NCBI RefSeq assembly: GCF_027579695.1
Contig: NC_083569.1
Span: 71,249,149-71,313,148 of the forward strand
Length of the DNA: 64,000 nt
Source: Neoarius graeffei
Lineage: Eukaryota > Chordata > Actinopteri > Siluriformes > Ariidae
Direction of reading: 5' to 3'
Numbering within the stretch: position 1 is the stretch's first letter; each line of letters begins with the position of its first letter. This document shows positions 23,601 to 37,348 of the stretch, in pieces. Below the pieces are notes generated by a model, which was not told the DNA's origin, ran no database searches, and was given only the letters and a program-made list of their open reading frames with translations. A program made the position numbers and the translations under genes.

Positions 23601-26600
23601 AATTTGTCACAAGAATTGTTCCCTTCGCCTTATGTCGGTCTTTCTTATAATGTAAACCCCAAGCTAAAATCAACTTTGATCATGTACAATTCTATATTAT
23701 TGCCACAAGCCACAGAAATGTATGCTAAAATCCACAAGACAGCAAAACAATAGCCATCTTAAATATTATTTAAGAACTTTGATAGTTTTAGCTGATATTT
23801 AGAGAGTTTTTCAAAGGGTTATGGTGGTTAAATTGCTGATTTTCTAAACATATGCCATGTCTATTTCAGACGTGTCACATCCATAACGGAATTTCGTCAC
23901 ATCCATAACGCTGACTTTTCCTTCCGAAACTCTGCATGAAATACAAAATATTTTAAATGAAGATTTTTTAATATTCACCTTGGACCCCTCTATCAAATGG
24001 ATATCTCCATTTCGACATTAGGTTTACGATTTCACAGAGTTTGATAAAAATGTACAGCCACCCAAGAAAAGTGATACTTTTTCTGTCACGTCCATAACGC
24101 ATCTTTTATTGGCATTTTCTGGCATGCCCTAGATGTACTATGGGAATTGTTCTTGTTCTATCACTTCTCCAGTATGGTACAGCCTTAAAATATGCAACAC
24201 CTGTTTAAATACTGGGAGACAATAAAACATGCACTGGGTCATTTGTTGCCATTTTGAGTTCAAGTGTCACGTCCATAACGCTGGAATTGCTCATAAATAG
24301 GGGACGACATAGGTGGCAAAATGTAGGGGTTTTTTTTTTTGTGTTTTTTCCCTGCAATGGAAGTGCACTTGTATACCGAGGAGAAAGCAATTTGCGTTAT
24401 AACCATGAATGAGGATTCAAAATTGTGGCTCGGCTTGGTTTTCCCTTTCAGGCACTCTCATTTTCGGTTAGAATTTGGTAAAGAAAAAAATAAATATTTA
24501 CCAGCTTAAGGTCGGTCCGTATCGTGAAATACCATGACCTCGGCCTTGAATACTGACCTCGGCCCAGAGGACCTCGCTCAGTACTTTCAAGACCTCGGTC
24601 ACGGTATTTCACCATACGGAGCTCCCAGCTGGGAAATAACATGTATGCATGTGATTTGACACGCCTTCAATATACACGCAAGAATCAATGAAAGCATGCA
24701 AGTGTTATTCGGTTGTTTTATTGAAATACTCATTTTATATTTGCTTTTTGTGCCTAACAATAAAAAGACACAGATTTAAATAGGCACAATATAATCTTTG
24801 AAACATAAGCTAATGTTGTTGCTTCATAAGCACACACCAAAGATGTACAGTACTAAACTTGAGTCAGTTCTACATTTAGAATGCACAAGCAGTGTTCTAA
24901 ATCCAGGCTATGCTATTTATCTTCAAATACATATCATGAAAAGTTCGACCAGTCTTCTAATGTCAAATATTTATACTGCAAAAAGTACATAAATTTGCCG
25001 CGAGTGCGTTTGCAGAAATCGTACTTGTGTACTACATACAAATCAGCTGCTTGTGCATTTTTACTCCTCTTTTGGTTAATATCTAAGCAATGTCATAGCA
25101 CAACAAATTATTTCTTATGAGGAAATTTTATCATATTAAACTGCAAAACAAAATAATAAAAAATCGTGTCTTACCAGATAGTGTCGAAAGCAAACACGGT
25201 CGTTGTCAGTAGGTTCCCACTTGTCACGCTTTAATTACTGCGATCCAAAACTTTCGGCAAGCTTCAGGTTTCTTTGGTATACAGTAAAAGCTCTTGGGAT
25301 CATTCTTATCAAATCTGTATGTACAGCCGATAACACAACACTGCACTACCATAATTAATTAACGACCTGATAACTCTGATCGGCCATTTATAAATAGCTT
25401 CTTGCCAACCAAAACATCACGTGACCATTTCGTAACGTCACGGCGAGCGCTTCCATAACATTAACTGTTTTCGTTGATGGAAACTTGAGTTCATGACAAC
25501 TGTAGTCCTCAAGCATTACTGTAAGTGTCCAGAGCATCTTCCAGGTGTGACTTTCAACTGTCCGTATGGGGCCGTCCTCTACAGGAGCGATGTGATGAGA
25601 CTCCAACCAGATGTAGGGCATCAGGATGGATCAGGCAGGTCCGAGGAGCAGAAGAGGTCAGCATCTCGGTCTCAGGATTGACATGTAACTCAGAGGGACA
25701 GGGAGAAAACACAGGTCGTTTGGTATGCCCAGTGTCACCTGAATAAGTAGGAACAGTAAACATTTTGCGCTGAGTACAAGCAGGGACTCTGGCAAAACTA
25801 AAAGAGGAGAGTTAATGCGTATTCTATGTCTTACTGAATACCCCCCCCCCCCCCCCCCAAAAGCATGTTAGTGTCTCGGACTGACACCAAAATTTGTTAG
25901 CAGTGAAAGTCCTCTACTTGAGATATAATATGCATGCTTTAACTTTTTCCATGGCTCTTCTTGTTCCTGTCAAATTGGCATATGCAGGTCCGAGTGATAA
26001 AATGTCATTCCTTTAACACTGTGTAATCCCAAATACATTTCTCCTGCCCAGCTTCTTTCTCCTTATGAGAAAGAAGAGCTGTGAGACAAGCCATCATGAT
26101 GAATAGCTGGAATTGGTTGTGATCCCAGCAGACTACCTGATGCCAACAGCAGCCACGGTGAGAGGACATAACCAGCGATTCATCTTTTCCCTATGCAATG
26201 AGGCATATCAACACACCTTTTGTCCCTGATACCATCTGCATATGGAACAGTCTACTGGCTCATATCGTGGCAGACGACTCGATATAGTTTTCACTGACAT
26301 CACGGCATTCCGGGCAATGCCCCCCCCCCAGCCGCCATCTTGTAGGGCAAACAAAACGGACCATCGCTATTACCGGCTACGTTATCTCAGACGAATTTAT
26401 GAAGTTATATAGTCGGTTTTCTAAAATAAAGATCAATGTCGGCAAAATCAAGCAAACGGAAGTATATAGATACATTGGACGACATCTCACGACAACAGTA
26501 TGCAGCCAAACTGGCCTTGATTGGGGGAATTGACCCCTACAAAGTGGACAAAGATGCATTTTCAAGTGACTATGCAGGGTTGCCATCCATATCGTACCCT

Positions 26601-29600
26601 GATATTGTGAACTATTTCATGAATACTAAAAGCACCTACACACTTGACGACCTCAAAGCATACAAGTCGCTGGAGTCATACAATTATTTTGTCTGTGGCT
26701 GGGTCCGTGAAGTCCACCATATAAAAACAAGTGACAGTCGTGTCCTAATTACAGCCAAGGTATGTAAATATTGGAATTTTAGAGCTCTCAACACTGCATA
26801 TAAATGTGTATAATATCGAGTTGATTTAAGACAAATTTTACATCCATTAGTGGTATTATAGTACCATGTCAGTATAAACTTTGTAATATAATTAACTGGT
26901 ATGTAGGCATGTTACACAATTGATTGTTTATTTAAACAACTTATAAAATGATCGGGGGGCGGCACGGTGGTGTAGTGGTTAGCGCTGTCGCCTCACAGCA
27001 AGAAGGTCCTGGGTTCGAGCCCCGGGGCCGGCGAGGGCCTTTCTGTGTGGAGTTTGCATGTTCTCCCCGTGTCCGCGTGGGTTTCCTCCGGGTGCTCCGG
27101 TTTCCCCCACAGTCCAAAGACATGCAGGTTAGGTTAACTGGTGACTCTCTAAATTGGCTGTAGGTGTGAATGTGAGTGTGAATGGTTGTCTGTGTCAGCC
27201 CTGTGATGACCTGGCGACTTGTCCAGGGTGTACCCCGCCTTTCGCCCGTAGTCAGCTGGGATAGGCTCCAGCTTGCCTGCGACCCTGTAGAAGGATAAAG
27301 CGGCTAGAGATGATATGAGATAAAATGATCGGAGCAGACTTTGCTGTGTTTGGAAGGCTGATAATCCTTGCGGTTGATTCGCGCAAGCCATAGATTTCTC
27401 CTTTGTATGCTGAGTTTTTGTTTGCTCGCCTTCGTGCTCCCGTACAGTGGGAATTCCATAAAAGCTCCGCTTGATGTCATCACCTGACCTATTACGACAG
27501 CTGTAAATACAACAGGTGTGCACCATTGCTAAGCTTTTAAATAGTAATAATGTAACTATAAATGTAAATAATATATAAATAAATGTAACTCACGCGTTAC
27601 AATGTGTGCTCAGTGACCCGTACTGTAAGCTTGCCACACAAGATGGCCGCCACCAGGGAATCCTCGACTCTGTGACATCATGTGAAAACTATCTATAATC
27701 ACCTTCAAGAATGAGTTGCACAGCATAAAAATCTGCTAAACATCAAAGCAAGCATGCTTTTATTTGTAAATACAAGTAATTTTTATCTGCTACTCAACAA
27801 GGAAGGTTTGACTACCACGTACAGTATCAGTTCGGTAGTACGCCAGAAGAGAACCTTTTGTCACATGCACACTCAAGCACAGTGAGACACTCATCCTCTG
27901 CATTTAACCCATCTGAAGCAGTGAACGCACGCATACCCAGAGCAGTGGGCAGCCATGCTGCAGTGTCTAGGGAGCAGTTAGAGGTTGGGTACCTTGCTCA
28001 AGGGCACTTCAGCCCAAGGCCACCCCATGTTAACCTAAGTGCACGTCTTTGAGCTGTGGGGAAAACCATGCGGACATGGGGAGAACATACAAACTCCACT
28101 CAGAAAGGCCCTTGCTGGCCACTGGGCTCAAACCCGGAACCTTCTTGCTGTGATGCGACAGTGCTAACCACTGCACCACCGTGTCGCTGCCTTCCAGTAC
28201 AGTTCAGCTGGTCTGGAAGAAGACGAGAGGAACGTGGATGAGGCAAAAGTTTTCATGGTGATGCCACAACTCCTGTCACCTCCATTCAGCTACTGTTGCA
28301 CAGTTTTTAATGTAGCTTTGATACAATAGTCACATCAGGCCCTTCAGGTGTGTGCGTTTTTAAAGGAGAACTGAAGGCCATTTTTTTTAAATCAAAACTC
28401 TATCTCATTAAATATAGGAATGCATTTCTGATGGCCATTTTGTCACTGCTATAGCAAGTTCGGAGTGTTTTGAAATATGCTCTGTAATAGATCAGTCCAT
28501 ATGTCAAAGCAATGGCCATAAACGAGATTCGTTGAGACCTGTGCGAGACATCGTAGGACGGAAGTAAAACGTACAGCGGAAATCAATACGACCAACATTG
28601 TCAAAAGACGTGTGTGCCCTCTTTTGAATGCTGATGTAATCAAGCCGGAAGTTGTGTTTTTGTTTTGATAGCAATCAGGAAATTTGAAAAAAGTAGGCAG
28701 TAATCGTCATTTTTGGCCCTTTTCCATTACCCTTTTTCAGCTCACTTCAGCCCGACACAGCTCACGTTTCGACTACCTCAGAGCGGTGCGACTCAGCTCG
28801 CTTCAGCCCTACTCAGCACCCAAAACTCGCACGGTTTTGGAGTGGGGCTGAAGCGAGCCAAACTGAGCCGAGTGGTGCTAGGGGCGTGAGGAGACACTCC
28901 CCTGTGCACTGATTGGTGAGGAGGAGTGTCCTCACATGCCCACACGCCCCGCGAGCACGCTGGGATCTGCAAACACCGTAAACCCGGAAGAGGAAGAATT
29001 ACGAGAATTATGAAGCCTTATGTGCCTCGCCTCATCTATACGCTCTTGCCAGTATCTGTTGGCGTTGTCGGTGACAACAAGCCACAGCACCAAGACCAGC
29101 AACACTAACGACTCCATGTTTATTATCCGGGTCATGAGACTACCGCTTAAAAGATCACGGTCACGGTTTGCGCCGCCTAACGACATCACGTGACATCCAC
29201 CCACTTTCGCTAACTCCACCCAATGTGTCCACCCACTTCCAGCCAGCACGGTTCAGCGCGGTTGTAGTCGAAATGCAACTCCAACAGCCCTGCTCAGCTC
29301 GACTCAGCCACGTTGGTAGTGGAAAGGTGGCATTAAACTCGTTTTTGTGCAATATTTCGTTTGGAAAACTGTCTTCAAAATGGCAGCGCTGACACATCAA
29401 GTCTCCTGAAGATCACGCAGATAAGCGACGCCTGCCATGGACCAAACGAACTAAATTCATCTCATCTCATCTCATCATCTCTAGCCGCTTTATCCTGTTC
29501 TACAGGGTCGCAGGCAAGCTGGAGCCTATCCCAGCTGACTACGGGCGAAAGGCGGGGTACACCCTGGACAAGTCGCCAGGTCATCACAGGGCTGACACAC

Positions 29601-31241
29601 AGACACAGACAACCATTCACACCTACACACAGCTAAAAACCGAATAGGCCGATAATGTTTGATTGCAATTAGTTGCCAATCCGAGTCACGATATAAGGTT
29701 ACGAAAACTGAAAATGTAATTGAATAACACGTTAAGAAATAAAGCAAGTTTAAAAATGACTTCACTTCTCCTTTAACCAAGTCAGTTACTTTCTATACTG
29801 ATGTTGGCCATGACTGTGTACACCTGGTTGAAGAATGAATTTGACCTGACTTGCATTCAATGAAAAATGGCTTTCCTAACTACATGAATTGAGCCTGGTT
29901 TTGTCATGGACAACAAATTTGCAGCATCAGACCCGAATATGATCCTCCGGCGCAATGACCAGGCCTTGTAGTGTGACCTAATCTAAGAACAGTGATGTGG
30001 GTTCTGGGATACCCCATGACACCCTAAAGAAAAGTCAAGCTTGTCAGAGGTCAAAGCCCCCCTTCTCCCCCCCCTTCTTTTTTCTATTTTGACCGCTCCT
30101 GTGGCGTGTTCCTTGAAGTTCCTTCTGTAGTGGTGATTAATTTCTTAACCCTCCTCCCCAACTACACACAAGGATGTGAGCAATGATTTGGTGGAGGTCA
30201 AACTTGTAATGACGCCAGTCGCCCAACCATGGCCTAATCTGACATGATCATTGTGAAAGGCAAAAATGTAGTCTGATCCTGGCATAAGAGAACCAAGATC
30301 CAGCCCGCGCATGCCTTTTTTTTTTTTTTTTTTAAATTGCCCTTTATTTTAGATTTATTCTGTTGTATTGTTTTCCACCTTGAGAATCAAGATGGTTTAA
30401 AAAGCTTTTTATATTTATCCCATGTTATATGAAGCCTGTCATGTCGCAAACAGCATATTGCAAATATATTGTGACACATTGTGACCTAATCTGTTGCAAG
30501 GTATTGCAAAACAGCCTGGTTTTTTTTTTTTTTAAAAAGATATGAATCATGCCAATGTTTAATACACCCACAGAAATCTTATCTGGAACCTGAGGCTGGT
30601 GTGGTTTGTTAGTGTATGTATGTTGTAGGCTTCTGTAAGATCAGTATTGTAAAGCTAATAGTCGAATTTATAAGCGCTTTTTATATTGTGCATCCCTAAA
30701 ACCCGATGAAGAAATATTGAAGTGTTTTTTTAGAGTGTAAGTGATCTGAGGATCTGTGCCCAAAGTATCTACAAAGAGTTTTTCCCAAGTTGCTATGAAT
30801 GACTGCATGCTTCATGAATGACTCAACAGCAAATGAGTTGTTTTCACTCAGTGCGTTTACATGCACATAGAGAAAATCGGATTTCTGCCGTTGCTCGACT
30901 GAAATCGAAGTTCTAAATGCCATGGAAACACCTTAGCTAGGCTGAAATTGAACCGAACTGGATTTCTCGTAATCGAGCTACACGACCTAGATTATGCAAT
31001 TTTTGCCGAGCTACTTAGTGCATGTAAACCCTATCGAGCTATGTAGTCGAGCTACTTCAGCACTGCCCCTTCCGGAAGTGACGAGACCACAAGCGGGAAA
31101 CACAACTGCCTTGGTTGGCATGACAACGGCATGAATCTTTTCTTTTTGTGGCATTGTTTGCACTGTTAAAATTTAGCTCACTTACTGTTTCACCAAATAC
31201 AGCTGTTGCATAGCTGTGAATTGTGTACATAAACAAGTCAT

Positions 31242-31320
<79 letters not shown>

Positions 31321-34300
31321 ACTGTGTGTTTATTAAGACACAAGTTAAATTGTAAGCAAAAAATGGACTTTAGAAAAATGTACAATTGTGCAAAATAAGT
31401 TGTCTTACAAAACAGTGGTCTGCGCAGGACAGTTTGTAGCCATACAGTCTGTTAGAGCAAGCCTAACAGCTTGAGCACGGAACTGCCAGTGTTACCAGAT
31501 TGGGCAGTTTTAAGTGCATTTTGGCGGATTTGAACATGTTTTGGGCTGGAAAACGTCAGCAGTATCTGGCAACACTGCTGGTAACTTTGTTTATAATCTT
31601 GAATAGCTCTTCATGATGACAACCAGACGTGTACCAATACGATGGGGCGTGTAGCGCCACCTGTGGCTCGGGTGCACAGTGTACCTCACACAATAGCTCG
31701 ATTTCCTTGTGTGCATGTAGGATTGGATTTCTCTGGCACCCCTGCTGGGACCCTTAGCTCGATTACCGACAGTAGCTCGATTTGGATGTGCATGTAAACG
31801 CACTGACTGTGGTCTGAAATCAGGTTGTTTTTTTGTTTTTTTTTTAAAGTGATATTGCACCGTGCAATGCAAACCTCTACATCAACATTCATTTTTACAG
31901 CAATTCTCATTTTTGGTAGCGAAGGGCATTTTGTTTTAAAACTCTATTTGCAGTAATGAGTTGGGAAAACATTGCTCTTTTGTACTGTATTACTTAATAG
32001 ATGAGGTAATATCTGTACAACTCTTATTGAAATGCTCCCACAGTTAACCAATACCCCCCCCCCCCCCCCCCCCTTTTTTTTTTTTTTTTTAAATGTATGA
32101 AATACAAACTTGACTATAATGTTAAATTGCCAGCAACAACTTTTTAGGATTGTTGGTGACTAGTTTTTGCAGGTTTGGGACCTACTTTCAGTACAATTCC
32201 TTTCCTTTATCCTGTGGCCAGGAAATCGAGTCTGGAAGGTTGGATAAGACCAACTTGTAAAGCTAGGGTAGGTAACTTTGGAGAAATCCGCAAGAGTAAG
32301 CTAGATTTTTGAAAGTATCCAAATGAAAAATCTTACCCTTTCCCTTCAAAATGCAGGCACTCGAACTGCAAGGTTACTGGTGAAGGAGGATTTCATGATA
32401 GGATTGGGGGTAGACCTAACATTTTGATAAATGTAAACGATGAACATGGCTATTGTTAGTGGTCACAGCTGTTGACTAGCTCACTAGCTTTAGCAATATG
32501 TCTGCCTAGCCTTGTAGAAGAGTGTGCATGGGTGGACAGGCAGGTAGGCCGTCTGAACATTTTGTTCGGGCTGAATGAAGTGATTGGACGGTCTTTTTAT
32601 AGCCCTGTGACTCAGATGATAAAACTTTTTTTCATTGTCGGAGCATTTGATTCATGTAAAGAGAATTTGAAGAAATATAACACGTGCTTCGGGGGGGAAT
32701 CTCTACCCTAGCTTTAACTGTAAGCTTCTTTGTGAACACTGCTCTTCCTCACCATTCATCTGGTTGTGATTCTGTCCCTGTAGAAATGCATGTTTTCAGA
32801 CAGGCTGAAGGGTGGATGTTTGTGTGTAGCCAGGTGGTTGCCATCAAACCTGTCTCTTTTATAGATCTTTGCGTCATTGGTGAACGAGTCCAGAAGGCAC
32901 AGCCAGAGCAAGATTCTTGGCAGGAACAAGTTCACTGTTGGGGACCAAAAGTTCCCCTGCCAGACAGTCTGGTACAACTGACAGATTGACATGACCGACT
33001 GTATCAGGAGCTTCATTGGTAAAGCACAAGATCCTCCTGAAGGGCAAAAAGCTCCAGTTTGTGACCATTTTCCTTAGATCATCAGGTGATTGCAGGGTGA
33101 TTTTTGTAATTGGTTATTTCTTCCTAAATTTTAGCCGTAAGAGCAAAAACAACTTTTCCCACCGTTCCCCTGAGGTGTGTGCTGCAATATAATTTTTCGT
33201 TGTTGAGGTACATTGGTAAACCATTTGATGTACACCAGGGCTGGGTTCAAAAGATCGGTTCACGTTCAAAAAATACGAGATTGATTCAGAAGCGTGTGGG
33301 TGGCTCGATCTCTTCCAGGTGGCTATAGGCACTATTTTCTCGACTGCGCAAGGGCCGCTATAAAAAGTGGGTGCCGGCAAACGAAACTTAAGAACGCGAG
33401 ATGGCTGAAGCTGTACGGCTAAAATCACTGCCTGGCCTGAAAGCTGATGTATGGCATTACTTTGGATTCAAACGTTACGAGGACGGAGACGAGCTCAGAG
33501 CTGCCTCCCCCCCCCCCCCCCCCCCCCTTTGTGGTCAGAAACCCTGCCATGGGTATGTTATTCAACCAAAAGAGGGCCACCGAATGTCATGGTTTTGATT
33601 TAGAATTCAAATAAAACCTGGATTTTTTTCATTCCAAAATAAATCCTTTAAATCCTTGACTCTTCTCTGTGTCCCTCTTACACACAGATGCATGCACAAA
33701 CACACATGGGGCTGTTCCTGTCAATAGGGACTTTTTTTTTTTTTTTTAAACTTTACTTTAAAGTGACAATCCAGCAATATCTAAATAGATCGAGATCGGA
33801 TCATGACCTAATGAATCGGAATCGAATCGATCCAGGAAATCTGGATTGATTCTCAGCCCTAATGCACACCAAAGCCTGTATGACTATATAAATAAATAAA
33901 CTGCATTCCCACGTTTGTTGCCTTTCAGGGCATCCTGCTGTGTAAACGAACATTGCACTAATGATCAGCTGCACAGTGCTCAGTATTATGTGCGAGAGAA
34001 CCAGTAACAAATGTTTTTCAGTCATGAGTCTTCTTTCATCCTTTAAGAATTTATTTGCATAAATTGCTCCGTTGTTGGAGGCCAAGTATTAGAACCACAC
34101 TCTTGGCATATATTGGTGTAATTACAGCCAAAGAGAGTGAAAGGACTTTTAAAAAAAAAAAATTTTCTTTGAAGAAAAGGCAGTAACACCTGCTAGAAGT
34201 CTATCTGAAGCCAGGAAATAGCATCGGGAAAGCAATTAACACAGGCTCAAAGTGGCTTTATCCTGAATGTGGAAATGAGGTCGTGTTCACACATCTGATC

Positions 34301-37278
34301 TGATCTTCTGTAAGATGACGGCTAACCTTCAAACAGTCCGGCTGGTCGTATATGTCCTGTGGGAATTGTCTTCTGCAGTAAAAGATCTCTTTAAATTAGG
34401 GTTGGACTATGAGACAATCATAGCATTTTACTTGAAGGCATTCATATGATGTATGCTTGGGATGGGTCATGATTATTTGAAGTCATTTAAATTGTATTTA
34501 AAAAAAAAAAAATTAAAGTTTATGCAGTCTTCAAAGAAGCATGGAATAGTTCTCAGTGAATATCAAATGGTATTTTTGCTTGAAATGCCCATCTCTAATA
34601 CACACATCTGCTGAACAACTGTCAGCAACACCAAAACATGAGAAGTCTACAATTATTACTTTAAACTGAAAATGACGACTGTTTTTTAATAAATTTTGCA
34701 ATTGTAATGCTTGAGGATAAAATTAAGACGAAATTATTAAAATGTTTTGTAACTGCAGGGGCGTCGTGGCTCAGGTGGATAAGGCGCCACACCATAAATC
34801 CGGGGACCCGGGTTTGATTCCGACCCGAGGTCATTTCCCGATCCCTCCCCGTCTCTCTCTCCCGCTCATTTCCTGTCTCTACAGTGTCCTATCCAATAAA
34901 GGTGAAAAAAGCCCCCCAAAAATATATTTAAAATGTTTTGTAACTGCTATTAAATAATATTGGCAAAGGATATCCCCATACCCAAGGAAACTCAGAAATG
35001 GGTACGTAAGGGTTCACCCAATTCACAATTCAACTGATGAGCTTGTGTTCACGGTTCAATTTCCTCCACAATATTTTTGAAATATTCAGTGAAATTTCAT
35101 TAGCAAAAAATGTAGTATTTTCATATTAATTAGCTTAAATATTCCTTTTGTTAAATTAAACTTTCATTTTCTTAACCGTTTACCCACATTTGTAAAGGTT
35201 GCAGTAAAATATAATGGCCTGTGAACAATTCTTTATTAATAATGGAAAAAGGCTAATAACAAATGGGCCTTTTCTTAATAAACCTTTGTGAACATTTGTA
35301 TTCTCCATTTTTACCATCACTTGGCTTTCAGCAGTTGGAGAGCTTGGATTTCTTTTTAAATTTATTTGTACAGTCTATCACAACAGCTCTTTCTCATTTT
35401 AGAAAGTTTTGGGTGTTTTTGTGGCATTAGCGCTTTGTTACTTCTGCATACAGTGAAGTTATGCATGTTCCTCCTATTGTAGGTTCTTGCACCCTCTAAA
35501 CAAAATTACAGCGTAGACAAAAATGAACATTACACAGCCTGATATCAATTCACTTATTTCATTGTTTCAAGTCATTATGAAATTATATTTTTAAAAAGTG
35601 TATCAATATTGTAATAAATTATGACCGTGTACTGGTTATCAAACACAGCAAGATTCCCCCTGCCCTTTACTCTGAGCAGTGCATCTTTTTGCAACCAATC
35701 TTTGTTTAGAACATGATACTGACGATATTGAATGTCTGGAGGGGGAAAAAAATCATTCTTGAAAATATTTTAAGAGTGATGAAGAAATGTGACTTGATCT
35801 TTGTGTCTTCAAATTCTTTACTATACATCCAGCAAGGTTTCAAGACTTTTTTTTTTTTTTTTTTTTTTTTTAAATACCTTTAGCTAAATTGCCCAGGTAG
35901 CTCACTAGATATTCAAAGAATTGACTGAAAATCAACAAAACAGTCCTCTATGTCCCCTGACCTATATATCAAGTTTCAAGATATTGTCACATTTTTCAAG
36001 TTGTGCTGCAGGAAACCAACCCTACTGCTTTACAGCCCATGGCATAAGCCCACTGGACCTTTGGTCCAGGTGAGCTAAAAATTAAAATTTCTCACATTTT
36101 AGTATCAAAAGGCACATATACCAACTTTCAAGACCGTACCACTCAGTTTTCAAGTTCTGCTCTGGAAACAAACCTACCCCTAAAACTAACCTGAGAGACC
36201 AAGTCTGAAATTGTTTCCATGGAAACATGAAAAATTAAAATTTCTCAAGTTCCTTAGTATGAAAAGGCACATCGACATCACCTTGTTAACATGTGTACCA
36301 AGTTTCAAATCTGTATCATGAATAGTTTTTGGATGTATGCTCCAGAAATGAACTTTGCTCTTAGAAAATAAGTCAATTATTATTTTTGTTTTAATATGAA
36401 AATTTGAATTCCCCCCCCCCCCCCCCCCCCTTCAAAAACCCAAAATCGCAAAAGGCACCAGTTCACATGTTGCTTGATTGTGTACAAAGTTTCATGAATA
36501 TATCTTCAGTAGTTTTAAAGATATGGCTCGGAAACAAAAACGTGACCAACCGGACAAAGAATCTGTTTCTGTATCCCCCACCAGTTTGGGCAGGGAATAA
36601 TAACAATGTCCCTTTTTCTGGAAATCTCTTAGTAGTTAAGAAATAGAATTTATAGGTTGAAGGCAGAGCTTTGAGTGTGTTCACTTTATTTCATGGTACT
36701 TTCCCTAGTTAACATCAAGCTACAGAATTAAAAAAAATAATTAGCTGCTAACTGCTTGGTTATGTGCGCTCATGTTTAAGAGTCCGATCAGGGAACAAAT
36801 ACTGATGTTTCATTTCCAGTTAACTAACTGTGGCAACTTGTTTCTGCTAAAACTTCCAAGAAATCTATCTATTGTGTAATGTTTCCTTAATGTGTATAAG
36901 CATTTTTGAAATTATGTAAAATGACCTGGCGACTTGTCCAGGGTGTACCCCGCCTTTCGCCCGTAGTCAGCTGGGATAGGCTCCAGCTCGCCTGCGACCC
37001 TGTAGAACAGGATAAAGCGGCTACAGATAATGAGACTTGACTTTTTTTTTTTTTTTTTAAATGAACATACTGTAATAGAAATGTTGGCAATATTGTTTAC
37101 TACAAGTGTAATTCCAATATTATTAAATTAAGTCAGACCAAATATTAAAGGTAGCCTGCCTTTCGAATTTTAAGTGTAGGTCATGCGTAGAATTTTCCCT
37201 GACACCCAATTATTTTTGTTTAGTGGACCGAAAGCAACTGAATTTAAATCAGACTTCTAATTTTATTAGGGTTTATAT

Positions 37279-37348
<70 letters not shown>

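Larger units (their letters stand above)
26283..27693. mobile_element. Element B: SWIM/YqaJ-type exon facing a THAP exon
   Basis: Left end ATAGTTTTCAC-TGACATCAC and GCCGCCATCTTG (26331-26342); the right end, read inverted, has ATAGTTTTCACATGATGTCA and GGCGGCCATCTTG. Same layout of TIR, CRE-like and YY1-like motifs as element A, different sequence. Holds a + strand exon near the left end, a - strand THAP exon near the right, and a SINE (26956-27319). No TSD is seen. Confidence 0.6.

Noticed and set aside
31182-31398. ORFs with Ile-Tyr repeats
   Set aside because: Translation of a (TA)n microsatellite.
36075-36500. CRISPR-like array
   Set aside because: Units are degenerate with no regular identical repeats, and the genome is eukaryotic.
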